Positions 16,967-26,242 of a stretch of DNA of 64,000 nucleotides are shown here, piece by piece; the stretch's first letter is position 1; each line of letters opens with the position of its first letter. Source of the DNA: Maritalea myrionectae DSM 19524 (lineage in GTDB: Bacteria; Pseudomonadota; Alphaproteobacteria; Rhizobiales; Devosiaceae); the NCBI RefSeq assembly GCF_000423365.1, contig NZ_AUHV01000002.1, forward strand, positions 1,072,394-1,136,393, in the 5' to 3' direction. Position numbers and translations under genes: made by a program. The notes beneath the pieces were generated by a model, which saw only the letters and a program-made list of their open reading frames with translations, did no database searches and was not told the origin of the DNA.

Positions 16967-17317
16967 GTGCTCAGCCGGGAAGAATTTGAAGCCTATTGCT
17001 TTGCCTTGCCCCATACCACCCACGTGGTGCAGTGGGGCAATGCTTCTGTGTTCAAAATCGGCGGCAAGATATTCGCCATATACAGTCGTTGGGATACAGA
17101 AGATAAAGACATTATCAGCTTCAAGGCGAGCGACGATAGCTTTCGCATCTTGCCGGAGCAGACGGGCATCGCCCCAGCAAAATATCTCGCGCGCGCCAAA
17201 TGGGTGCAGGTCAATGAGGATGCAGGCTGGGGCGCCGAGGATTTTCACGCCTATATCGAAAACGCCTACAAAATTGTTTTCGCCAAGCTACCTAAAAAAG
17301 TGAAAGACACCCTATAG
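16967..17317 (+). CDS. MmcQ/YjbR family protein
   Basis: 116 residues with the MmcQ/YjbR pattern: an early FCFALPHTTHVVQWG-like region, FKIGGKIFAIYSRW, ISFKASDDSFRILPEQTGIAPAKYLARAKWVQV, then a C-terminal helix ending KLPKKVKDTL. The fold resembles CyaY/DNA-binding proteins and the role is unclear. Start is GTG with CAGGAG upstream, 3 bp after the msrA stop. Confidence 0.9.
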   Translation: MLSREEFEAYCFALPHTTHVVQWGNASVFKIGGKIFAIYSRWDTEDKDIISFKASDDSFRILPEQTGIAPAKYLARAKWVQVNEDAGWGAEDFHAYIENAYKIVFAKLPKKVKDTL

Positions 17318-17392
17318 ACAACAGATAGATGGACTCATCTATTGATGTGGCATGCTATATCTGTCTTGATGCACAAAAATAGGGGATCGACC

Positions 17393-17965
17393 ATGCGTTT
17401 ACTTCTTTCTATCGGCTTATTTGTCAGCCTTGCCTTCTTGGCGGGGTGTGCCACCTTGAGCAAATCACAGTGCCAAACGGGTGACTGGCAACAAATCGGT
17501 TTTGGCGATGGCGCTTCTGGTGCAACTTCCTCGCGCTTTGCTGACCATCAAGAAGCCTGCTCTGATCACGGCATCACGGTAGATCGCGCCCAATATATGC
17601 ATGGCTATAACCGTGGTTTGCAGCAATATTGCACCCCCTCAAAAGCTGCTGATGTTGGCCTTGCGGGGCGCACCTATAAAAATGTGTGCCAAGGCGAAGA
17701 AGGTGTTTCATTCCTGCGCGTTTATGCGGCCGCCAAAGAAGTTTATGAGGTGGATCAAGAGATCGAAGGCATTCAGGAGAAGATAGATAAAGCGACCAAA
17801 AAACTTGCGGACCCCGCCACGCCGCAAGCAGAACGCGACCAACTGGCGCGCGATTTGAATTGGCTGAATATCGAATTGAACAGCGCCTATCGCGTTAGAA
17901 GCCGAGAAGAGAGCGAGCTGCGCAACATCCAAGCGCGGGAAGAAGCACGGCTGGCACGACTTTAG
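17393..17965 (+). CDS. DUF2799-type lipoprotein
   Basis: 190 residues from the ATG at 17393 (AGGGGAT upstream). An N-terminal lipoprotein signal ends in lipobox LAGC, so it is anchored in a membrane. The body has the DUF2799 pattern (CQTGDWQQIGFGDGASG, HQEACSDHGI, YMHGYNRGLQQYCTP, GLAGRTYKNVCQG). The C-terminal ~70 residues are charged and coiled-coil-like (VDQEIEGIQEKIDKATKK ... EEARLARL). Function unknown. Confidence 0.85.
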   Translation: MRLLLSIGLFVSLAFLAGCATLSKSQCQTGDWQQIGFGDGASGATSSRFADHQEACSDHGITVDRAQYMHGYNRGLQQYCTPSKAADVGLAGRTYKNVCQGEEGVSFLRVYAAAKEVYEVDQEIEGIQEKIDKATKKLADPATPQAERDQLARDLNWLNIELNSAYRVRSREESELRNIQAREEARLARL

Positions 17966-17984
17966 GGGCGAAAAACGCGCATTA

Positions 17985-18019
17985 AAAAGGGCGGTCAAAA
18001 TCATTTGGGCCGCCCTTTT
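17985..18019. terminator. Bidirectional terminator between lipoprotein and peroxiredoxin genes
   Basis: AAAAGGGCGG and CCGCCCTTTT arms between convergent genes, with A and T runs at both edges so that it works in either direction. Confidence 0.85.
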
Positions 18020-18038
18020 CTTTATTTATATAAAAAGC

Positions 18039-18674
18039 TTATGCGCCAGGTTGTTTCACGATGCGCAGATAAGGCTTCACTTCGTTCCAGCCATCAGGAA
18101 ACTTTTTCTTTGCGTCTTCATTTGAAAGCGCAGGCACGATGATCACATCTTCACCATCTTGCCAGTTCACTGGTGTCGCTACCTGGTGATCTGCTGTCAG
18201 TTGCAGTGAATCGATCACGCGCAACACTTCATTGAAGTTCCGGCCCGTCGATGCAGGATACTCGATCTTCAATTTGATCTTTTTGTCTGGCCCAATCACA
18301 AACACAGAACGCACGGTGAGCGTGTTGTCTGCCTTTGGGTGAATCATTGAATAGGCTTTCGCCACTTCACCTTCTGGGTCTGCGATCAAAGGAAAGTTCA
18401 AGGCTGTGCCTTGAGTTTCTTCAATGTCGCCAACCCACGCACGGTGGTCTTCAATCGGATCCACGGACAGGCCCAAAACCTTCACGCCGCGTTTGTCGAA
18501 CTCAGGCTTCAGCTTTGCTGTAAAGCCCAATTCCGTGGTGCAAACAGGGGTAAAGTTTTTCGGGTGTGAGAACAAAACGGCCCAAGACCCATCGATATAA
18601 TCGTGGAAATTGATTTTACCTTCGGTTGTTTCTGCTTCAAAATTCGGGGCTTCATCGCCAATCAGCAATCCCAT
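18039..18674 (-). CDS. 1-Cys peroxiredoxin (Prx6 type)
   Basis: 211 residues from the ATG at 18674, which has GAAAGGAA upstream; an upstream TTG-type extension is unlikely. It reduces peroxides through one active-site cysteine: FSHPKNFTPVCTTELG (PxxxT/SxxC motif), arginine in TVRSVFVIGPD, and the long C-terminal part typical of Prx6 (TPVNWQDGEDVIIVPALSNEDAKKKFP). Nearby msrA suggests a local oxidative-stress theme. Confidence 0.95.
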   Translation of the reverse strand: MGLLIGDEAPNFEAETTEGKINFHDYIDGSWAVLFSHPKNFTPVCTTELGFTAKLKPEFDKRGVKVLGLSVDPIEDHRAWVGDIEETQGTALNFPLIADPEGEVAKAYSMIHPKADNTLTVRSVFVIGPDKKIKLKIEYPASTGRNFNEVLRVIDSLQLTADHQVATPVNWQDGEDVIIVPALSNEDAKKKFPDGWNEVKPYLRIVKQPGA

Positions 18675-18815
18675 GTCGTATTCCTTTCGGTTTGCCAAAA
18701 TTCTTAAATTTAATATGGGCTTTTACCAGCCCGTTTGAAATAGGCAAAGGCCGAAAGTTTTTGCGATTTTTGGCAGGGGATGGAAATTCAATTGCGCGAA
18801 GTTGCCATTTGATGG

Positions 18816-19016
18816 CTAAAACATTCCGGCGAACATGGTGCCGCCATTGCTGGTATGGAAGAAGAACACAATTGCTGGTAGGGTTGAAAAGGTGAGTGCG
18901 ACAGGCCAGCGCGCCTGCAGCATGCGCGCCACGACATAAAGAACGAGCGCCAAGGCCCCCAAAACAATAATGGGCATGCTGTTTAATTCAACAAATCTTA
19001 TGATCTGCGCAACCAT
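18816..19016 (-). CDS. Small two-helix membrane protein
   Basis: 66 residues: two hydrophobic spans (MPIIVLGALALVLYVVARML and WPVALTFSTLPAIVFFF) and a short tail. GAGGTGAAG lies at good distance upstream of the ATG, which supports it as a gene. No family recognised. Confidence 0.55.
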   Translation of the reverse strand: MVAQIIRFVELNSMPIIVLGALALVLYVVARMLQARWPVALTFSTLPAIVFFFHTSNGGTMFAGMF

Positions 19017-19179
19017 TGCTTCACCTCAAAGTGAATTAAGGAAGATAGCGTTAGGCCGATTTACTGAAATTACGCACAAGCTTATTGATGGCATTTTGTG
19101 CTCATTTGAACGATTATCCACTCAGTGAGGTCGCCAATCGACGCCAACAAGCGACCCAACAGATCCCCCATTGCGGTTG

Positions 19180-20007
19180 TCAGTTGGTTGTATCGCGATG
19201 GGACTGATCAAACATCCGTTCAAACCAGCGCACCACCAAGGTGAGCGAAATGGTCATCACCAAATAGAGAAACGCCACCACATTATAAGTTTCAAAAAAT
19301 TTGAATGTGGAGGCGGAATAGACCTTGCCCAATTGGGTGATGTCTTGCACCCCGAGGGCCGAAACAAGGGCACTATCCTTAATCATCGCCACCAGCTCAT
19401 TGCCCAAAGGCGGCAAGATCAGTCGTAGGGCCTGCGGGGCAATGATGAACCTGAATATATGTTTGCGACGCAAGCCCAATGCGCGGGCCGCCTCAACCTG
19501 GCCGCGGTCCACCGCTTCAATGCCCGCGCGGAAAATCTCAGCCAAAAACGCGGAATAGGAAATGGTTAAGGCGATGATGGCACGCCATGTGAAGTCGAAC
19601 ATGCGCACTGTCATTTCGCCCATCAAGCCAGTTTCTTGCAGTGGTCCGGTAACGGTGTTGAAAAAGTCGACAAACCAAGGTGCGCCCACAAAGGCGATAT
19701 AGAAAAGCAGCACCAGCATGGGGATGCCGCGCACAATCTCAATATAAAAAGTGGCACATTCACGAACCAGCCGAATGGGCGACAGGCGCAACACGGCCAT
19801 GATCAGACCCAAAATCACCGCCAGTGTAAAAGCAATCACGGTCACGTAAATGGTGGTCGTGACACCGCGCATCAACGCCCAAAAAATGGTTTGATAGCCT
19901 TGATCGGCCACAATATTCCACATGATCAGCACGGCCAGCAAAATCGCGGCGAGCAACCAATAGGGCATTTGGAAGCCGCGCTGAGTGCGGCGATGGGTGG
20001 CATGCAT
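19180..20007 (-). CDS. Polar amino-acid ABC transporter permease
   Basis: 275 residues, HisM/GlnP type. Several membrane spans, with family signatures YIEIVRGIPMLVLLFY, SYSAFLAEIFRAGIEAVDRGQVEAARALGL (the EAA loop that contacts the ATPase) and LPPLGNELVAMIKDSALVSALGV. It is downstream of the binding-protein gene, same strand, 52 bp apart. No ATPase gene or second permease is in the window, so the ATPase must be encoded elsewhere. Confidence 0.93.
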   Translation of the reverse strand: MHATHRRTQRGFQMPYWLLAAILLAVLIMWNIVADQGYQTIFWALMRGVTTTIYVTVIAFTLAVILGLIMAVLRLSPIRLVRECATFYIEIVRGIPMLVLLFYIAFVGAPWFVDFFNTVTGPLQETGLMGEMTVRMFDFTWRAIIALTISYSAFLAEIFRAGIEAVDRGQVEAARALGLRRKHIFRFIIAPQALRLILPPLGNELVAMIKDSALVSALGVQDITQLGKVYSASTFKFFETYNVVAFLYLVMTISLTLVVRWFERMFDQSHRDTTN

Positions 20008-20059
20008 ATTATTGGGGTCCGGGACGGATGTAGGGCGGGGAAATCCCCGCCCCTTTAAT

Positions 20060-20857
20060 TTATTGGTTGGCCTTATATTCGTAGAACCATTTTTGGTTCA
20101 ACGCTTCAAGCGTGCCATCTTCGCGCATGGATTTCAGCGCCGCATTGACCGGCCCTACAAGGTCTGAACCCGGGGTGAAGATAAAGCCGAACTGCTCGGT
20201 GCCCAGCGCGTCGCCCACAACTTTAAACGCACCAGGATTGGCGCCGATATAGCCTTGAGCGGACGTATTATCCATCAACACAGAATCCACATCACCACTT
20301 TTCAGCGCCTGCACGCTTGCACCAAAGGTTTCGAACAATTTGACACGCGGGTTGGCTTCGTCGCCATCCAACACATCATAAATGGCCACATAGAAGTTGG
20401 TGGTGCCTGCCTGTGCGCCAAACAACAGATTTGGATTTGATGCAAATTCGGCAGAACTATCGAACCGATCTTCATTTGCGCGCACGAGCATAAATTGCTC
20501 CGACGTCATATAGGGATCGGAAAAGTCGACTTGGGTTGCCCGTTCTTCGGTGATAGTGATGCCATCCATGCCCACATCAAACTGACCATCGCGCACCGCT
20601 TGGATCATTGTGTCCCAGCTGGACAATTGCCAATCCACTTCAGCGTTCAACCGCTTGGCGATTTCGTTGAAGGCGTCATATTCCCAGCCAATGCCTTGGC
20701 CGGTTTTCGGATCAACAAAGTTGAGTGGTGTGTAGGCATTTTCCGTCACCGCCACAATCGTACGGCCTTGCAGATCTGGCAGCTCATCCGCCAATGCGGG
20801 CGTGATCGAAACCAGACCAGCCGCAAACAAACCTAAAAGAGTGGATTTAATCGACAT
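20060..20857 (-). CDS. Periplasmic amino-acid-binding protein of the ABC transporter
   Basis: 265 residues from the ATG at 20857 (GGGAGG upstream). A signal peptide ([18 protein letters not shown]) is followed by the family-3 solute-binding fold: [74 protein letters not shown], and [15 protein letters not shown]. It delivers a polar amino acid to the permease gene just downstream. The ligand is not identifiable. Confidence 0.94.
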   Translation of the reverse strand: MSIKSTLLGLFAAGLVSITPALADELPDLQGRTIVAVTENAYTPLNFVDPKTGQGIGWEYDAFNEIAKRLNAEVDWQLSSWDTMIQAVRDGQFDVGMDGITITEERATQVDFSDPYMTSEQFMLVRANEDRFDSSAEFASNPNLLFGAQAGTTNFYVAIYDVLDGDEANPRVKLFETFGASVQALKSGDVDSVLMDNTSAQGYIGANPGAFKVVGDALGTEQFGFIFTPGSDLVGPVNAALKSMREDGTLEALNQKWFYEYKANQ

Positions 20858-21148
20858 AATGATGGGCCTCCCCCAACGATTCATATTTTTGTTGCAATTG
20901 CGCATCAGCTTAAGCGGGTTATTCAAGGATGAAAAGAGGGGCTTGTGTTAAAAAGCCAATCCATGTTGGGATGGAACAAATGTGCTTTTCTGCCGTTTTT
21001 GCAATAGGATATGGGCGAGAATAATGCGGGGACGACAAAAACTGATTGACAATTATGGACAGTCAAGCTCATTGGTTTTTCGCCTGAAATAATCGGGCAA
21101 TGGTCGCGACTTCTCTTTTCATTTCATTCAATCTGGAGACGAACAAAA

Positions 21149-23035
21149 TTGGAAAAAAATCTGGGTGCCGATGTTTACGGCATAGATCGTTGGGGGCATG
21201 AGATTCTAAGCGTTTTGCCGAACGGCGACGCGGGTCTTATCGATGTAATGAACCGTGGTGCTACACCCGTAAGTATTCCCTCGATCATCCAGGATTTAAG
21301 TGAGCGCGGGATCACCTCGCCAATTTTGTTGCGGGTCAATTCCTTTTTGCAATCCAGCCTGATCGAACTGAATGAAGGTTTCCGCACCGCCATCAAGGAT
21401 TATGAATATCAAGGGGCCTATCGCGGCGTCTTCCCAGTTAAGGTCAACCAACAAGCCGAAGTGGTGCGCCGCATCGTTGAAACGGGCCATCAATATGATT
21501 ACGGACTTGAAGTTGGGTCCAAGCCGGAACTGCTGATTGCTTTGGCGCAAAATCTGTCGAAGGAAGCGCTACTGATTTGCAATGGGGTGAAGGACGAAGA
21601 GTTTATTCGCCTCGCCATCATGTCACGCAAGATGGGTTTCAACACCATTATCGTGCTGGAAAGCCCCAAAGAACTTGACCACGTGTTCAAGGTGGCGCGC
21701 GATCTGGGTGAAAAGCCTGCGCTTGGTGTGCGGATCAAACTCACCCATCAGATCAAAGGCTATTGGGCCACCTCTTCTGGTGATCGGTCCAGCTTTGGCA
21801 TGACGGTGGACAATGTGATCGATGTGATTGACCGCCTCAAAAATGAAGGCATGGACGATTGCCTGGTGCTGCAGCACTCGCACTTGGGATCGCAAATCCC
21901 TGACATTATTGATGTGCGCCGCACCGTGAATGAAGCCTGCCGCTTTTATACCGAATTAAAATCACTCGGCCTGCCGCTGCGCTATCTCGATTTGGGGGGC
22001 GGCCTCGGCATTGACTATACTGGCGAAAAGCAGGCCAATGAAAACTCAATCAACTATGGTTTGAGCGAATATTGCGAAGCGATTGTCGAAACAGTCAAAT
22101 ATGCCATGGACGAAGCGGAAATTGAGCACCCCAGCATTGTCACAGAGAGCGGACGCGGTGTGGTCGCCCTTTCTTCAATGCTGCTGTTCGATATTTTGGA
22201 TGTCACGCTTTATGACAGTAAAACCAAGCCCGAGATCAGCGAAGACGATCACCATCTCATCCATGACATGATGGCAATTACCGAATATTTGTCGGCCAAG
22301 CGGCTGCAGGAATCGGTGAACGACGCGATCTATTATCGTGACGAAATTCGAGCTTATTTCCGCCGCGGCAATGTGGACATTCGCTCCATGGCGCGGGCAG
22401 AAAATGTGTTCCGCTATCTGGTTTCGATGTTCAAGCAATTGGCGACCGAGATTGAAGTGCCTGCGCAGTTGGAAGAGCAGTTGGATGGGTTTGCGGATAT
22501 TTATCACGGCAACTTCTCGCTGTTCCAGAGCTTGCCGGATGTGTGGGCGATTGATCAGCTACACCCGGTGATGCCGCTGCAACGCCTTGATGAGATGCCT
22601 GAACGCCGCGCCGTTCTGTCCGACATCACTTGCGATTCTGACGGTAAGGTGGATCGATTTGTGTTGGCTGATGGCGTGTCGAAAACGCTGCCCGTGCATG
22701 AAATCTCTGATGAAGAGAATTATTATATCGGCGTGTTTTTTGTGGGCGCTTATCAGGAAACCTTGGGCGATCTGCACAATCTGTTTGGCGACACCAATGT
22801 GGTCACCATTTCCCTGAAAGAGAACGGCGATTTCGACCTTTTGCATGAAGTGGAAGGCGATACCATTGCCGAAGTGCTCAATGCGGTGGAATATGAGGCG
22901 GCAGCTTGCTTGGCAGCGTTCCGGCAACGGGCAGACGAAGCGGTGAGCCAAAAAGAATTGACCATATCTGAGCGGCGCGAATTGATCGCAGCCTATAAAG
23001 ACAGCCTTGCTGGCTACACATATTTTGAAGCCTAG
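21149..23035 (+). CDS. speA: Biosynthetic arginine decarboxylase SpeA
   Basis: 628 residues, normal length. PLP enzyme converting arginine to agmatine. PLP lysine in GVFPVKVNQQ (about residue 97), HSHLGSQIPD, LDLGGGLGIDYTG, ESGRGVVALSS and the C-terminal DITCDSDGKVDRF region with the substrate cysteine. The start is TTG at 21149 with CTGGAG at good spacing; no ATG is better placed. It begins a polyamine cluster: agmatine goes to the agmatinase at 26243, and putrescine to the carboxyspermidine enzymes. Confidence 0.97.
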   Translation: MEKNLGADVYGIDRWGHEILSVLPNGDAGLIDVMNRGATPVSIPSIIQDLSERGITSPILLRVNSFLQSSLIELNEGFRTAIKDYEYQGAYRGVFPVKVNQQAEVVRRIVETGHQYDYGLEVGSKPELLIALAQNLSKEALLICNGVKDEEFIRLAIMSRKMGFNTIIVLESPKELDHVFKVARDLGEKPALGVRIKLTHQIKGYWATSSGDRSSFGMTVDNVIDVIDRLKNEGMDDCLVLQHSHLGSQIPDIIDVRRTVNEACRFYTELKSLGLPLRYLDLGGGLGIDYTGEKQANENSINYGLSEYCEAIVETVKYAMDEAEIEHPSIVTESGRGVVALSSMLLFDILDVTLYDSKTKPEISEDDHHLIHDMMAITEYLSAKRLQESVNDAIYYRDEIRAYFRRGNVDIRSMARAENVFRYLVSMFKQLATEIEVPAQLEEQLDGFADIYHGNFSLFQSLPDVWAIDQLHPVMPLQRLDEMPERRAVLSDITCDSDGKVDRFVLADGVSKTLPVHEISDEENYYIGVFFVGAYQETLGDLHNLFGDTNVVTISLKENGDFDLLHEVEGDTIAEVLNAVEYEAAACLAAFRQRADEAVSQKELTISERRELIAAYKDSLAGYTYFEA

Positions 23036-23061
23036 GCTTTAACAAAAGAAGGATTTGTTTG

Positions 23062-24273
23062 ATGGGTAATGTACTTGTCATTGGCGCCGGGGGCGTCGGA
23101 TCAGTTGCCGTACACAAGATGGCGATGAATAGCGATATTTTTTTAAATATCACGTTGGCCAGCCGCCGCAAATTCAAATGCGACGACATCGCCAAATCGG
23201 TTAAAGAGCGCACAGGGGTTGAGATCAAGACTGCAGAAGTGGACGCCATGGATGTGGATGCAACTGCCGCGCTGATCAAAGAAACCGGTGCGGAGCTGGT
23301 GGTCAATTTGGCCCTGCCTTATCAGGATTTGGCCTTGATGGATGCGTGCTTGAAAGCGGGTGTGAACTATCTCGATACAGCCAATTATGAGCCTGAAGAC
23401 GAAGCCAAGTTTGAATATAAGTGGCAGTGGGCTTATCAGGACAAATTCCGCGAAGCAGGATTGACCGCGATTTTGGGGTCGGGCTTTGATCCTGGCGTCA
23501 CTTCTGTGTTCGCCACATGGCTTAAAAAGCACAAGCTCAATACCATCGATTATATCGACATTCTCGACTGTAATGGTGGCGACAATGGCAAAGCCTTCGC
23601 CACTAACTTCAATCCCGAGATCAATATTCGCGAAGTGACCGCACCAGCCCGGCACTGGGAAAATGGCGATTGGGTGGAAAGCCCCGCCATGACCACCAAA
23701 TATAAATTCGACTTCCCGGCCGTGGGCGAGAAGAACATGTATTTGATGTATCACGAGGAATTGGAAAGCCTTAAAACGCATTTCCCAGAAATCAAACGCG
23801 CCCGTTTTTGGATGACGTTTGGAGATGCCTATATCAATCACGTCACCGTGCTGCAAAATGTGGGCATGACCAGCATTGAGCCTGTGATGCATGAGGGCAA
23901 GGAAATCATTCCCTTGCAATTCCTCAAATCTGTTTTGCCAGATCCCAGCGAGCTGGGCGAATTGACCAAAGGCAAAACCTGCATTGGCGACATTGCCACA
24001 GGCGAGGCCATTGATGGCGGCGGACAGAAAACATATTATATCTACAATATTTGCGACCATGAGGCGTGCTACGCTGAGGTTGGCTCACAGGCCGTGGCCT
24101 ACACAACAGGCGTGCCCGCGATGATCGGGGCCGCACAAGTGTTGAAAGGCAATTGGGCAGAGCCAGGCGTATGGAACATGGAGCAGCTTGATCCAGACAA
24201 TTTCATGGACATGCTCAATCAGCATGGCCTGCCTTGGGAAGTGCACGAGTTGGATGCCCCTGCCGAGTTCTAA
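23062..24273 (+). CDS. Carboxy(nor)spermidine dehydrogenase (saccharopine dehydrogenase family)
   Basis: 403 residues. A Rossmann start (VLVIGAGGVGSVAVHKMA) plus ASRRKFKCDDIA, NLALPYQDLALMDACLKAGVNYLDTANYE and GSGFDPGVTSVFA are characteristic of this group. It condenses aspartate semialdehyde with putrescine (or diaminopropane) using NADPH, giving carboxyspermidine. The ATG at 23062 follows AAGAAGGA; 26 bp separate it from speA. Its product is the substrate of the decarboxylase at 25067. Confidence 0.95.
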   Translation: MGNVLVIGAGGVGSVAVHKMAMNSDIFLNITLASRRKFKCDDIAKSVKERTGVEIKTAEVDAMDVDATAALIKETGAELVVNLALPYQDLALMDACLKAGVNYLDTANYEPEDEAKFEYKWQWAYQDKFREAGLTAILGSGFDPGVTSVFATWLKKHKLNTIDYIDILDCNGGDNGKAFATNFNPEINIREVTAPARHWENGDWVESPAMTTKYKFDFPAVGEKNMYLMYHEELESLKTHFPEIKRARFWMTFGDAYINHVTVLQNVGMTSIEPVMHEGKEIIPLQFLKSVLPDPSELGELTKGKTCIGDIATGEAIDGGGQKTYYIYNICDHEACYAEVGSQAVAYTTGVPAMIGAAQVLKGNWAEPGVWNMEQLDPDNFMDMLNQHGLPWEVHELDAPAEF

Positions 24274-24280
24274 ATGTTTT

Positions 24281-24303
24281 AGGGGCGGGCAACCGCCCTT
24301 TTT
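24281..24303 (+). terminator. Intrinsic terminator after the dehydrogenase gene
   Basis: GGGCGG-GCAA-CCGCCC tetraloop hairpin (24283-24298) followed by TTTTT. It ends the speA-dehydrogenase transcript, so the decarboxylase/agmatinase pair needs its own promoter. Confidence 0.88.
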
Positions 24304-24413
24304 ACTTTTAGGCGTTGAGCCGGAACCCAAGTGGTGCAAAGCTAGACCGGCACGGCTGGTGCGCTTCAGCAGTTTATGTTGAATCATCCAGTTAGTGAAA
24401 ACAGGAGGACGGC

Positions 24414-24542
24414 ATGATGAACTGGGATTATATGGGCACTGGAATGGGTTTCGGGATGGGATTTGGCTGGCTTTTCGGCCTGCTGGTCCTCGTGCTGCTG
24501 GTTTTGGCCATTGCGGCACTCATCAAATATCTTCGGAATTAG
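24414..24542 (+). CDS. Short SHOCT-like membrane peptide
   Basis: 42 residues: a glycine/methionine-rich start (MGTGMGFGMGFGW), one hydrophobic helix (LFGLLVLVLLVLAIAALI) and KYLRN. A perfect AGGAGG-type ribosome-binding site 7 bp upstream supports it as a real gene despite its size. It ends 16 bp before a DUF302 gene, a pairing also common elsewhere. Function unknown. Confidence 0.75.
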   Translation: MMNWDYMGTGMGFGMGFGWLFGLLVLVLLVLAIAALIKYLRN

Positions 24543-24558
24543 CAAAAAGGAGTTCACT

Positions 24559-24945
24559 ATGACTTACACAATCAATCGAATGATCTCCGATGCTGGCATT
24601 GACGAAGTTGACGCCCGCACCCGTGAGGCGCTGGCGGACCACGGCTTCGGTGTGCTGACCGAAATTGACGTCAAAGCTACGATGAAGAAAAAGCTCGATG
24701 TTGAGATGCCGGCCTATCGCATCCTTGGCGCTTGCAACCCCAAAATGGCTTTTCAGGCGATTGGCATTGAACCGCGGGTGGGTGCAATGCTCCCCTGCAA
24801 CGTGATCCTACGCGAGCTTGATAATGGGGTGGAGGTTAGCGCCATTGATCCCGTGGCGTCGATGCAAGCGATTGAGAATAGCGAGCTCACATCAGTCGCT
24901 GGCGACGTCCGCGACATGCTGGCGAAGGCTGTAGATGCAATTTAA
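24559..24945 (+). CDS. DUF302 protein
   Basis: 128 residues matching DUF302: ALADHGFGVLTEIDVKATMKKKLDVEMPAYRILGACNPKMAFQAI in the first half (split here as GFGVLTEIDV, PAYRILGACNP, MAFQAIGIEP), then MLPCNVILREL and VSAIDPVASM. A small cytosolic alpha/beta protein of unknown function. AAAAGGAG upstream, translated with the membrane peptide before it. It interrupts the polyamine cluster. Confidence 0.92.
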   Translation: MTYTINRMISDAGIDEVDARTREALADHGFGVLTEIDVKATMKKKLDVEMPAYRILGACNPKMAFQAIGIEPRVGAMLPCNVILRELDNGVEVSAIDPVASMQAIENSELTSVAGDVRDMLAKAVDAI

Positions 24946-25066
24946 GCAGAACTTGTCCGTCGCCAATTGTAAGACGACGGGCATGACTTCATCAAACGTC
25001 AACGCGATTGAGTTGTTTCGGCCTTTACCGCTTAACACCATCTCTTTTACTTTGGAGCCCTAATCA

Positions 25067-26236
25067 ATGGCCGAAATGATGCAAACCCAAGCGGGGGATG
25101 CTGGTTCGTTCCAGCAGTTTGATTTGGCACGTGTTGCCTCCCCTTGTTTTGTGGTGGATGAGAAAGCTGTCGAACGCAATTTGCAGATTCTGGCTGACGT
25201 GAAGAACCGTTCCGGCGCGCACGTGTTGGCGGCGCTCAAAGCGTTTTCCATGTTTTCTGTGGCGCCCTTGGTGTCAAAATATCTTGATGGCGTGTGCGCC
25301 TCGGGCCTATTTGAAGCCAAGCTGGGACGCGAAGAATATGAAGGTGAAGTGGCCACGTTTTGCGCAGGCTATAAGGATAGCGACATTGATGAGATCATTG
25401 CGCTGTCCGACCATATGATCTTCAACAGCCCAAGCCAAAAAGCGCGTTTTGCCTCCAAATGCCAGCAAGCTGGTGTCAGTGTGGGATTGCGGATCAACCC
25501 GCTGCACTCGGAAGGTGAGATCCCCAAATATGATCCATGTGCGCCCTGCTCGCGCCTAGGCACCCCTATCAACCAGCTGGATGACGAACTCCTGGACGGC
25601 GTGGACGGTTTGCACATGCACACCTTATGTGAGCAGGGGTTTGAGCCTCTGGCCCGCACGTGGGCTGCCATTGAAAGCAAGCTCGCGCGGTACCTGCCTC
25701 AGCTGAAATGGCTGAACTTTGGCGGAGGTCATCATATTACGCGCGCAGATTATGATCGCGAGGGTTTAATCAAATTCATCAAGAGCATTCGCGAGAAATA
25801 TCAGCTCGAGGTCTATCTTGAACCGGGCGAAGCCGTGGCGCTTGATGCGGGCATTTTGGTGGGCGAGATCTTGGATTTACCGCACAATGTGATGGATTTG
25901 GCGATCACCGACATTTCTGCCACTTGCCATATGCCTGATGTGATTGAAGCCCCTTATCGACCAGCCTTGATGGGCGAAGCGGAAAGCGGTCACACTTATC
26001 GGCTTGGCGGCCCCTCTTGCCTGGCAGGTGATGTGATCGGCGATTACACTTGGGCCGCGCCGCTTCAAGTGGGCGATCGGTTCGCTTTTTTGGATCAGGC
26101 GCATTATTCCATGGTGAAAACCAACACATTTAATGGCGTACCCCTTCCCGCCATTGCGCTTTGGAACAGCGAAACTGACCAGCTCACGATGGTTCGTGAG
26201 TTTGGCTATGATGAATTTAAAACCCGTTTGAGTTGA
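25067..26236 (+). CDS. nspC: Carboxy(nor)spermidine decarboxylase
   Basis: 389 residues. PLP-dependent fold-III enzyme releasing CO2 from carboxyspermidine to give spermidine. PLP lysine in LAALKAFS (about residue 59), ASGLFEAKLGRE, INPLHSEGEIPKYDPCAPCSRLG, GLHMHTLCEQ, FGGGHHITRADYD, EPGEAVALDAG and the substrate-binding SCLAGDVIGDY are all NspC hallmarks. It ends 6 bp before the agmatinase gene. Confidence 0.96.
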   Translation: MAEMMQTQAGDAGSFQQFDLARVASPCFVVDEKAVERNLQILADVKNRSGAHVLAALKAFSMFSVAPLVSKYLDGVCASGLFEAKLGREEYEGEVATFCAGYKDSDIDEIIALSDHMIFNSPSQKARFASKCQQAGVSVGLRINPLHSEGEIPKYDPCAPCSRLGTPINQLDDELLDGVDGLHMHTLCEQGFEPLARTWAAIESKLARYLPQLKWLNFGGGHHITRADYDREGLIKFIKSIREKYQLEVYLEPGEAVALDAGILVGEILDLPHNVMDLAITDISATCHMPDVIEAPYRPALMGEAESGHTYRLGGPSCLAGDVIGDYTWAAPLQVGDRFAFLDQAHYSMVKTNTFNGVPLPAIALWNSETDQLTMVREFGYDEFKTRLS

Positions 26237-26242
26237 GGCGTT

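Noticed and set aside
19180..20857. Complete ABC transporter
   Set aside because: Only one permease and the binding protein are present; there is no ATPase gene in the window.
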